Part shown: positions 16,977 through 24,276 of the stretch, piece by piece
Layout: every line of letters starts with the position of its first letter
Position numbering within the stretch: position 1 is the stretch's first letter
Origin: Bradyrhizobium ottawaense
Lineage (GTDB): Bacteria > Pseudomonadota > Alphaproteobacteria > Rhizobiales > Xanthobacteraceae
Assembly (NCBI RefSeq): GCF_002278135.3
Contig: NZ_CP029425.2
Coordinates: forward strand, 4,130,001-4,194,000
DNA length: 64,000 bases
Reading direction: 5' to 3'
Notes under the pieces: generated by a model
Told to the model about the DNA's origin: nothing
The model's input: the letters and a program-made list of their open reading frames with translations, nothing else
Databases searched by the model: none
Program-made: the position numbers and the translations under genes

Positions 16977-18713
16977 ATGCCGATTTTCAACCAGTCGATC
17001 AGGCGCAAGATCGTCGGTATCGCCCTCGGATTGATCGTCCTGATGCTGGTCACCTCGATCCTGTCGATGGTGATGTCGAGCCAGGTCGGCGTCCTGCTCG
17101 ACGAGCTGACCAACCGCTACATCCCGGCCTATGGCGATCTCGCGCGCGTCAACATCCGCTCGCTGGAGCGATCGGTGGCGCTGCGGCGGATGATCATGAC
17201 GAAGATGCAGGCGTCCTCGGACGAGGAGGCCTATGCGGCGCGCCTTCGCGAGTTCGAGGACGCCGACCGCAAGATCGAGGAGGAGGCCGAGCGCGCGCGC
17301 AAGCTGATCAACGCGATCATAGACGACCCTCGCACGCCGTCCGACAACGCCGCGCTGGCACGGATCGAGACCCGCATCGAGACCGCCGTCGGCGAGCTGC
17401 GCCGCGATCAGAAGGAGAGCCACGCGAAACTCCTCAACCAGATCGACGCACAGCAGATGGCGGAAGCGCGGATCACGCTCGAGCATATCGACGCGCTGCG
17501 CGACCAGTTCAACCAGAAGATCGATGCGATCCGGGCCGACATGCTCAAGCAGGTCTTCGCCAGCACGTCGCAGGTGATCGGCCATCAGCACCAAGCGATC
17601 ATCGTCTCTGGCATCGTGACGTTGCTCGCGGCGATCGTCGGCTTTGCCTTTGCGCTCCTGGTGTCCAGCGGCATCACGCGCCCGGTGCGGCTGCTGCTCG
17701 CCGGCACCCGCGAGGTCGAGGCCGGCCGCTTCGACAAGACCATCACCGTCTCCACGCAGGACGAGATCGGCGAGCTCGCCGCGGCTTTCAACCGCATGAC
17801 CGAGCAGCTCAGGCACAACGAGCGCATCCGCGAGACCTTTGGCCGCTACATCGATCCCAAGGTGGTGCAGGGGCTGATCGACCGGCCCGAGGTCGCGATC
17901 GACGGCGAGCGCCGGGTCATGACCATCATGTTCTGCGACATGAGCGGCTTCACCTCGATGAGCGAGGGCATGACCCCGCGCGGCCTCGTCAGGGTGATGA
18001 ACCACTATTTCACGGTGATGTCCGGACCGATCAGGGGTAATCGCGGCATCATCGACAAATATATCGGCGACGCCATCATGTCCTATTGGGGCCCGCCCTT
18101 CATCGAGGAAGACGAGCAGGCGCTCCTGGCCGGCATCGCCGCAACCGAGATGGTCGACCAGGTGCCCGCGCTGCAGAAGCAGCTGCCCGACCTGCTCGGC
18201 ATCCGCGCCATGCCGGCGCCGTGTGACCTGCGGATCGGCATCGCCACCGGCGAGGTCCTGACCGGCAGCATCGGCTCCGAGCTGATGATGAGCTTCACCG
18301 TGATGGGCGACGCCGTGAACCTGGCCTCGCGGCTGGAGGCCGTCAACAAGGTCTACGGAACCCGCATCCTGATCTCGCAGGCAACTGCTGACGCGATCGG
18401 AGCGCGGCTCGAATTGCGCGAGATCGATCGTCTGGCGGTCGCGGGCCAGAGCGCGCCGCAGCCGATCTTCGAGGTGATGGCGCGGGCGGGCGCACTCACC
18501 GGCGCGCAGGACAGCCTGCGCACGCATTATGCCGAAGCGCTCGCCGCCTATCGGGCCCGCCGCTTCGACGAGGCGCGCGCCGCCTTCAACGCCGCGCTCG
18601 AAGCCGTCCCCGGCGACGGCCCCTCGCGCACGATGCTCGGCCGCATCGCGCAGCTCGAGGCCAAGCCGCCGGAAGAGGGGTGGGACGGCGCCTGGCGGCT
18701 GGAGCAGAAATAG
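16977..18713 (+). CDS. Membrane adenylate/guanylate cyclase with HAMP domain
   Basis: 578-residue class III nucleotide cyclase. TM1 covers about residues 12-33 (IVGIALGLIVLMLVTSILS), a helical periplasmic four-helix-bundle-like sensor covers 35-205, and TM2 is near 208-230. HAMP follows (SGITRPVRLLLAGTREVE...DEIGELAAAFNRM), then the cyclase domain from about 310 (MTIMFCDMSGFTSMSEG with the metal-binding Asp, IGDAIMSYWGPP, GDAVNLASRLE). The C-terminal ~70 residues resemble a TPR. ATG at 16977 (MPIFNQSIRRK) is chosen by similarity; the upstream ATG at 16932 has no better ribosome site. It probably makes cAMP in response to an extracytoplasmic signal. Confidence 0.9.
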   Translation: MPIFNQSIRRKIVGIALGLIVLMLVTSILSMVMSSQVGVLLDELTNRYIPAYGDLARVNIRSLERSVALRRMIMTKMQASSDEEAYAARLREFEDADRKIEEEAERARKLINAIIDDPRTPSDNAALARIETRIETAVGELRRDQKESHAKLLNQIDAQQMAEARITLEHIDALRDQFNQKIDAIRADMLKQVFASTSQVIGHQHQAIIVSGIVTLLAAIVGFAFALLVSSGITRPVRLLLAGTREVEAGRFDKTITVSTQDEIGELAAAFNRMTEQLRHNERIRETFGRYIDPKVVQGLIDRPEVAIDGERRVMTIMFCDMSGFTSMSEGMTPRGLVRVMNHYFTVMSGPIRGNRGIIDKYIGDAIMSYWGPPFIEEDEQALLAGIAATEMVDQVPALQKQLPDLLGIRAMPAPCDLRIGIATGEVLTGSIGSELMMSFTVMGDAVNLASRLEAVNKVYGTRILISQATADAIGARLELREIDRLAVAGQSAPQPIFEVMARAGALTGAQDSLRTHYAEALAAYRARRFDEARAAFNAALEAVPGDGPSRTMLGRIAQLEAKPPEEGWDGAWRLEQK

Positions 18714-18836
18714 CCGTTTTTGTTGCGCCAGCTCGCCCTGTCGGAAAAAACGTTTCTGCTCGATAACGATGTTCGCCGTGACCTATTTCCCGGGCTTAGG
18801 TTGGATGTCCTTGAGGCGTTTGACGGGGACACGCCG

Positions 18837-19013
18837 ATGACGGAACTTCAGGACAGGCTGGAACGGTTCGAGACGCTCACCGCCGAATGTGAGCTGATCG
18901 CCAAGCTCGCCACCGACAGCACCAAGCGCGAGTTCTATCTGAAACTCTCGGAGCAATACCGTCAGCTGGCGGTGGACATGCGGCAGGCGATCGCGACCAA
19001 GGCTGCTGCCTGA
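18837..19013 (+). CDS. Small helical hypothetical protein
   Basis: 58-residue protein, highly charged and probably a helical hairpin (MTELQDRLERFETLTAECEL, then REFYLKLSEQYRQLAVDMRQ). It belongs to a short-protein type I have seen often in Bradyrhizobium, without known function. The frame is open upstream to 18720, but the ATG after GACGGGGAC begins the conserved portion. It follows the cyclase by 123 bp on the same strand. Confidence 0.65.
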   Translation: MTELQDRLERFETLTAECELIAKLATDSTKREFYLKLSEQYRQLAVDMRQAIATKAAA

Positions 19014-19151
19014 CGCCGGCTGCAATCCGATCTTAAGGTTTGGCGCGCATCCTTGACCTCGCGAGCGATCGCTCGTGGTGGAAAGGCCGGGGTTCGCTGC
19101 AATGCAGCGCACCTCGCGAGTGTCATTTGCCATGCTTGACAGGGCAATCAC

Positions 19152-19361
19152 ATGCGCCTCGTTGCCGTGATCATATTCGCGCTCATGACGGCGGCCTGCG
19201 ACCAGGAGCAGGATATCACCGGCTCGACGCCGACCTGCCCGATGCGGAACTACAGCTACAATCCCCGCGACATGAACCAGTGCGTCAATGCCTGCAAATC
19301 GTGCGATCGCGGCACCACGGTCACCTGCACGACCTCCTGCACCCTCAAGGGCGCGCGCTGA
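19152..19361 (+). CDS. Small Cys-rich secreted protein or lipoprotein
   Basis: 69-residue protein with a short hydrophobic N-terminus (RLVAVIIFALMTAACDQ) ending in an imperfect lipobox (TAAC). The mature part carries six more cysteines (PTCPM, CVNACKSC, VTCTTSC), suggesting disulfide bonds in the periplasm. It starts 138 bp after the previous small gene. No Shine-Dalgarno stronger than AGGG is seen. Function unknown. Confidence 0.6.
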   Translation: MRLVAVIIFALMTAACDQEQDITGSTPTCPMRNYSYNPRDMNQCVNACKSCDRGTTVTCTTSCTLKGAR

Positions 19362-19431
19362 GCGCACCGCCTCTGCCTTGTAGGAATGCAACCCGTGGAA
19401 TGGGCGGTGCCTGGGCACCGGAACGATTCAC

Positions 19432-19737
19432 ATGGGTCAATCATTGAAGCAAGTGGGCAGGACGCGGAGTCCGATGGAAATGGGTATGCTCGATCCCGGC
19501 CGGTTTCTGGTGTCGTGCTCGCATTGCGATGCCTGGCCGATGGCAGCCAACGTGAAGCGGTCGAGCTGGACGGCGTCCCCGCACGAGGTCCGCTTCGTCT
19601 GCACGCGTTGCCGGCGCGAGGAGACCGCGATCGTCTCGGCCTCCGGCGAATTGACCCCGATCAAGCGCGTCGATGTTCCGCCCCGCGATGTCGCTGTCGC
19701 CTGGGCCCAGGCGCAACGTGTGCGCGGGCGGACCTGA
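19432..19737 (+). CDS. Small zinc-ribbon-like protein
   Basis: 101-residue protein with two Cys pairs, SCSHC and VCTRC, about 28 residues apart, a probable zinc ribbon. The remainder is hydrophilic, with a C-terminal helix (RDVAVAWAQAQRVRGRT). The start could be the ATG used here or the ATG at 19474 (MEMGMLDPG), which has GCGGAG eight bases ahead and gives 87 residues. It lies just before the cobalamin riboswitch but has its own frame and no visible link to B12. Confidence 0.5.
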   Translation: MGQSLKQVGRTRSPMEMGMLDPGRFLVSCSHCDAWPMAANVKRSSWTASPHEVRFVCTRCRREETAIVSASGELTPIKRVDVPPRDVAVAWAQAQRVRGRT

Positions 19738-19789
19738 GCGGCCGGCACCCAACGGTCGATTGACTCGCGGGGCGAACGGCTCGTAAATG

Positions 19790-19982
19790 ATCGGCGACGG
19801 TTCTCCTCATGGAGATCAAAAGGGAATGTGGTGCGGGATTGTCCCAACGCCGGGATTATCTCAACGCCACGGCTGCCCCCGCAACTGTAAGCGGTGAATC
19901 TTTCGTCTCATGCCACTGGGAAACTCGGTCCTGGGAAGGCGACGCAAGGTCACGACCCGCGAGCCAGGAGACCTGCCGTCAG
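19790..19982 (+). promoter_or_regulatory. Cobalamin (AdoCbl) riboswitch
   Basis: The conserved core of B12 riboswitches is readable in order. It begins with CATGGAGATCAAAAGGGAA and GTGGTGCG near 19808-19835 and CCCGCAACTGTAAGCGG at 19877-19893. GCCACTG follows at 19912, then CTGGGAAGGCG and the B12 box GAGCCAGGAGACCTGCC at 19961-19977. About 125 nt of leader follows before the BtuB-like receptor GTG and would hold the expression platform. Cobalamin binding is expected to repress the downstream genes. Confidence 0.95.
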
Positions 19983-20108
19983 CCGTGGTCACACGCGAAG
20001 ATGTCGGTCGGGGAGTACAGACATTAGCTTCACCGGAGCAATCCATCGCTCTGCCGTGAAACCTCGTTCGCTGTGACGTGCCACTGACGTCATACCGAGG
20101 TTACCATT

Positions 20109-22337
20109 GTGTCCCGTCTCGTCTCTGCCGCCAGGCGCTTTGCCGCCGGCCTGCTCGCATCCGTTTCCCTGCATTCGCTCGATCCGTCCTCCGCCTTCGC
20201 CCAGCAGGCGCTTGCCGAGCAATTGCCGCCGATCGAGGTGACCAGGTCCGACGATCAGAACCGAACGCGCGCCAGGGCGATCGGCGATGGCGAGGCGGGG
20301 GTGAGGACGAATGTCGCGCCGGCAGGCAATGGCGCCGGCTCATCCGGCTCCGGCGGTGAGGCTGCCGCCGGCAGCGGCGGCATCGTCGGGGCCGCGACGA
20401 CCGTCATCACGGCAGCCGATATCGCGCATTCGCCATCGCAGACGCTCGCCGAGATCATTGCGACGCAAACGCCGGGGGCCCAGATCACGACGTTCTATGG
20501 CGGCCAGATCGGCGCCAAGACCAGCGTGGACCTGCGTGGCTTCGGCGCCTTTGCCACTGCCAACACGCTGGTGCTGGTCAACGGCCGGCGGCTGAACGAC
20601 GTCGACATGGCGCAGGTGGATCTCTCCACCATCCCGCTCAATTCCATCGAGCGCATCGAGGTGACGCGCGGCAATTCCGGCGCGGTGCTCTATGGCGACA
20701 ACGCGGTCGGCGGTGTGATCAACATCGTCACCAAAAACGGCGTCGGCGGACCGCCCGTGACCGCGCGCATCGAGGCCGGCTTCGGCTCGTTCAACACCAG
20801 GCTCGGCAACGTGTCGACCTCGCTCAATTCCGGTCGGTGGTCGACCTCGTTCTACGGCAATACGGTCAGGACCGATGGCTATCGCGACAACAACCGCTAT
20901 TCCCAGCAGAATGGCGTCGGCAATCTCAATTACACCACGCCAGGCCTGACTGCTTTTCTCACGGTTACCGGTGATAATCAGGAGCTGCGACTGCCGGGCG
21001 GCCGCACCGTCGATCCCTCGATCGGCCTCGACGAGCTCAGGGCCAACCGGCGAGGGACCAGCACGCTGTTCAACTACGCCAACCAGCAGGGTTTTGGCGC
21101 GACTGCGGGTTTCACCAAGACCCTGATCAGCGGCGTCGATCTCATCGTCGACGGCGGCGTGCGCGACAAGAAGCAGCAGAGTGCATTCTTTTCCAGCCCG
21201 ACGCCGGTTCCGGCCTTCTTCTCGTCGACCTATGTCGGTTCCCATCTGACGACATGGTCGATCACGCCGCGGCTCAGCGTGAAGAGCCTGCTGCTCGGCA
21301 TGCCGTCGCAGCTTCTGACTGGCATCGACTATTACGATGCGAGCTTTGAGCAGAACCGCGGCGCCGGGCAGGGGCTCGCCCCCTGGCACAATTACGACCT
21401 CAGGCAGCGGACCGTTGCGGGTTATTTCCAGCACACATTGGGAATCGCCCCCACGACAGACATCTCCTACGGCGCGCGGGTGCAGAACGTCAGTCTTGCG
21501 GCACGCGACAATTTCGACCCGGCAGCTCCGTTCAACGCCGACATCGGCGCGTTGCCGCTGACGAGCAACGAGACCCAATATGCGCTGCATCTCGGCGCCG
21601 AGCATCGTCTGAACGACCAGGTCTCGCTGTTCGGCCGCGTAGCGCGCGCGTTCCGCACGCCTGATGTCGACGAGCGCCTGTCCTCAGGGCCTTCGTTCGA
21701 TCCCTTGACCTTCGCTGCGATCCCGCAAACGTTCCAGCTCAAGACCCAGACCTCGCAGGACATCGAGGGCGGTGTTCGCATCAAGGGCGGCGGGTTGCAG
21801 CTGCAGAGCAGTCTCTATCTGATGGATCTCACCAACGAGGTCCATTTCAATCCGGTCCTGTTCTACAACACAAATCTTGATCCGACCCGCCGCTACGGCT
21901 CTGAGACCAGTCTGTCCTATCGCGTCAACGACGCCCTGCTGCTGCGCTCCGGCGTGGCCTATACAAGTGCGGTCTTCCGCGAAGGCATCTGGGCCGGCAA
22001 CGACGTGCCGCTGGTCTCGCGCTACACGGCGAGTGCGGGTGTCACCTGGAACATCTGGCAGAATTACGTGGTGCTCGATGCCACCGCGCGCTTCTGGAGC
22101 GAGCGTCGCATGGACAACGACCAGGCGGGCACCCAGAAGCCGATCCCCGCCAACGGCACGATCGATCTCAAGCTCAGCGGCCAGGTTGAGCGCTACTTCT
22201 GGTCCCTCAGCGTCAACAATGTGCTGAACGCGCTCTACTACGACTACGCCATCGCGAGCACCTTCACGGACGGCCGCTTCAGTGCCTATCCGCTGCCCGG
22301 CCGCACCTATCTGCTCAAGGCCGGCGCAACGTTCTGA
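20109..22337 (+). CDS. btuB: TonB-dependent outer-membrane receptor, cobalamin-type (BtuB-like)
   Basis: 742-residue outer-membrane receptor. A signal peptide occupies about residues 1-34. A plug domain (about 95-210) contains LAEIIATQTPGAQI, DLRGFG, VLVNGRRLNDVDM, IERIEVTRGNSG and GGVINIVTKNG. The 22-strand-type beta-barrel ends in the C-terminal aromatic RTYLLKAGATF. Control by an AdoCbl riboswitch makes cobalamin or a related corrinoid the likely substrate; an iron chelate is less likely. The GTG start is used because the signal peptide begins there. The next gene starts 63 bp downstream without an evident terminator. Confidence 0.9.
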   Translation: MSRLVSAARRFAAGLLASVSLHSLDPSSAFAQQALAEQLPPIEVTRSDDQNRTRARAIGDGEAGVRTNVAPAGNGAGSSGSGGEAAAGSGGIVGAATTVITAADIAHSPSQTLAEIIATQTPGAQITTFYGGQIGAKTSVDLRGFGAFATANTLVLVNGRRLNDVDMAQVDLSTIPLNSIERIEVTRGNSGAVLYGDNAVGGVINIVTKNGVGGPPVTARIEAGFGSFNTRLGNVSTSLNSGRWSTSFYGNTVRTDGYRDNNRYSQQNGVGNLNYTTPGLTAFLTVTGDNQELRLPGGRTVDPSIGLDELRANRRGTSTLFNYANQQGFGATAGFTKTLISGVDLIVDGGVRDKKQQSAFFSSPTPVPAFFSSTYVGSHLTTWSITPRLSVKSLLLGMPSQLLTGIDYYDASFEQNRGAGQGLAPWHNYDLRQRTVAGYFQHTLGIAPTTDISYGARVQNVSLAARDNFDPAAPFNADIGALPLTSNETQYALHLGAEHRLNDQVSLFGRVARAFRTPDVDERLSSGPSFDPLTFAAIPQTFQLKTQTSQDIEGGVRIKGGGLQLQSSLYLMDLTNEVHFNPVLFYNTNLDPTRRYGSETSLSYRVNDALLLRSGVAYTSAVFREGIWAGNDVPLVSRYTASAGVTWNIWQNYVVLDATARFWSERRMDNDQAGTQKPIPANGTIDLKLSGQVERYFWSLSVNNVLNALYYDYAIASTFTDGRFSAYPLPGRTYLLKAGATF

Positions 22338-22400
22338 TTTTCGCCAGGGCCGTCACACGCCCTCAAACGGACTAGAATTCGAAGAGAAGGAGATTCAACC

Positions 22401-22982
22401 ATGGCTCTCGGCATCCTGCCGTCTGGTGACGATCGCTTCCGGCTTCACCCGGTCGCGCCGCGCCTTGCGCCGATGTTCTGCTTTGCGCTGCTGACGGCGT
22501 CATGCGCGCTCGCAAGCTTTGCGTTCGCGTGCGCCACGCCGTTCGCGGCCTTCGCCGTCATTGCCGCGGCGATGCTGCCGCAGCGTCCGGCGCTGCTCGT
22601 CGTCACCGGCGCCTGGCTCGTCAACCAGATCATCGGTTTCGGCGTGCTGCATTATCCCGTTGATGCCAGCACGATTGCCTGGGGCTTTGTCATCGGCGCG
22701 GCTGCGCTTCTGGCGACCGCGGCCTCGTCGGTGGTGCTCGGCCTGCTGCCGCAGGGCCGCACGCCGTTGGCGCTGGCGATCACGCTCATCGCCGCCTACG
22801 GGATTTACGAGATCGCGCTGCTCGCCGCGACGCCGTTCCTCGGCGGCGAGGGCGCCTTCACCGCCGCCATCGTGACGCGCATCGCCCTGACCTGCGCCGT
22901 CTGGCTCGCCGGCCTCGTCGCCGTCTGCGAGATCGTCCGTCTGGTCGACCCGGCCGGACGCAAGCGTGCGATGTCGGCCTGA
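22401..22982 (+). CDS. Polytopic membrane protein in the riboswitch-controlled B12 unit
   Basis: 193-residue inner-membrane protein with five or six hydrophobic segments (about residues 23-41, 43-60, 64-84, 92-114, 120-142, 153-178) and a polar N-terminus. GAAGGAG precedes the ATG. I do not recognise a family with certainty. Size and topology are like solitary ECF S-components such as BtuM, which import cobalamin, and its place directly behind a riboswitch-controlled BtuB-like receptor supports a corrinoid transport role. This is inference from context; no ATPase or BtuF/BtuC gene is nearby. Confidence 0.75.
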   Translation: MALGILPSGDDRFRLHPVAPRLAPMFCFALLTASCALASFAFACATPFAAFAVIAAAMLPQRPALLVVTGAWLVNQIIGFGVLHYPVDASTIAWGFVIGAAALLATAASSVVLGLLPQGRTPLALAITLIAAYGIYEIALLAATPFLGGEGAFTAAIVTRIALTCAVWLAGLVAVCEIVRLVDPAGRKRAMSA

Positions 22983-23039
22983 GCGGCCGCTCGTGGCCGT
23001 AGCCTGTGTCGCCCTCTGTCAATCCGCGTCGCTGAAAAT

Positions 23040-23645
23040 ATTCCACTTTACCGAAATTCGGTTTCGGCGTATGTGTGGTCCATCCCGGCTCACCAAGAGG
23101 GGCGATCATGTGTCGTCACGCATCGCGAGCCGGGCTTGCGGTGGACGCGGCAGCGTCGGCACGAGAGGCGCGGGCAGGGCGGGTAGTCCCTGTGAGCCCG
23201 AGGCTTCGTGCGACGAGCGGCGCTGTCAGGCTTCGTCTCGTCTGTAAGTTTCCGGCTTCGTCGACAGGGCCAGGAAAAACTGCGACGAAATGGCGGGCCG
23301 CGCGTACGGCAAAACCGTGTGGTCCTGGCCGTCGTTGCTACGGTCAAACTGTTCGAAGATGTGCGCGAGCCCAACCGGGTGGACGGCATCGTCAATTCGA
23401 ACGGCGAGGGAGGCCAGAAGGAATGGTCGGCTCCCGGGAGATCACGGCATAAGCCGTCCAGCCACTGCGCAGGGAAGGCCGAGTGATCGGCACCACCTGT
23501 ATGCTGCTGTGCGGTTCTTTCTGCGTGTGCATTTCGCGCAGCGGACCGCGGGTGCGAGCCAGCACCCGGCCTTCCCTGCGCCCTCTTGGATTGGAGGGTG
23601 GAGAGTTGAAGCAAAGCTCGGGCGAAATCCGCCGCGAGGACGCGA
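23040..23645. repeat. Long dispersed intergenic repeat, degenerate copy with folded core
   Basis: The segment matches, from memory, a ~0.5-kb repeat abundant in Bradyrhizobium and relatives: CGGCGTATGTGTGGTCCATC, later GTGTGGTCCTGGCC, AAGCCGTCCAGCCACTGCG, ACCTGTATGCTGCTGTGCGG, and GGGCGAAATCCGCCGCGAGG. Reading frames across it are shadows. The core 23467-23581 has a perfect 14-bp closing stem (GCGCAGGGAAGGCC with its complement) around two internal hairpins, 23506-23513/23535-23542 and 23550-23555/23562-23567, giving a three-way junction. Confidence 0.65.
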
Positions 23646-23739
23646 AGACGTGTCTACGATTTAAATGCAGGTTGGAGGAGTGCCGCCACCTCATACTCCG
23701 TCATTGCCGAGGAGGAGAGAGCCTACGTCAAACTCTCGT

Positions 23740-23895
23740 CTCGTGCCCCGGACGCAGCGCAGCGCCCCGGCGATGCGAAAGCATCGTCCGGTGCGCTGCA
23801 GAGCCGGGGCCCATGTCTCCGCGAGCGCTATCTGTGGTTTCTGGGTCCCGGCTCTGCGCCGCAACGCTCGCGCGTTGCGACTTGTCCGGGATACG
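23740..23895. repeat. Palindromic dispersed repeat
   Basis: Element starting TCGTGCCCCGGACGCAGCGC and ending with the inverted TTGTCCGGGATACGGG. It has internal inverted blocks AGAGCCGGGGCCCA and TGGGTCCCGGCTCT, and a GATGCGAAAGCATC hairpin. The arms pair into a long imperfect stem. I recall this repeat as common in Bradyrhizobium. It lies inside the 1.3-kb gene-free stretch upstream of ilvD; between it and ilvD I see only the possible terminator and a presumed promoter. Confidence 0.7.
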
Positions 23896-24102
23896 GGAGG
23901 GAGTAGCCAACGAGCGGAAGGGCACACCGACTCACTTTCGCACGCCTGGTCGCCGAGGAGGAGTTGGGCGCAGTGTGCGTGCCACAAAATCTGAAGTTGT
24001 GGATCGTCATCTTCCTGAGGGTATTGCAGTAATCCAACCCGTGTCTTCCCGGTAACGATTGTGCTGTCTCCGCAACACTCATCCCGGATTTAACCCTCAT
24101 CA

Positions 24103-24129
24103 CGGCGGTTCGCATCGCCGCCGCTTTTT
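24103..24129 (+). terminator. Terminator-like hairpin with T5, upstream of ilvD
   Basis: CGGCG at 24103-24107 pairs with CGCCG at 24116-24120, followed by CCGC and TTTTT. No gene ends just upstream, so it may close an untranslated transcript coming from the repeat region, or act as a leader attenuator for ilvD. No leader peptide rich in branched-chain residues was found. Confidence 0.35.
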
Positions 24130-24276
24130 GGCCACACCCGAACATGAATAAAATCACTCTAATGTTTTACGGGCAGCGGCGGTCTTCGAAGGGCCACGAG
24201 AAAATCCCAAGGTCGATTCAAATCTTGGCTCTGATTTTTCGGGTCTGAAAGGGTTGACCGAGGAAACTGGGTTGCG

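Noticed and set aside
16901..18040. 379-codon frame behind AGGAGG, overlapping the cyclase
   Set aside because: Arg/Pro/Gly-rich shadow translation of the cyclase gene in another frame.
23483..24055. 190-codon frame in the repeat region
   Set aside because: It runs through two dispersed repeats, is rich in Arg and Cys, and shows no domain; repeats of this type are known sources of false gene calls.
22983..24276. Possible decayed insertion sequence in the gene-free stretch
   Set aside because: No transposase fragment, terminal inverted repeat pair or target duplication was found; the sequence is explained by dispersed non-coding repeats.
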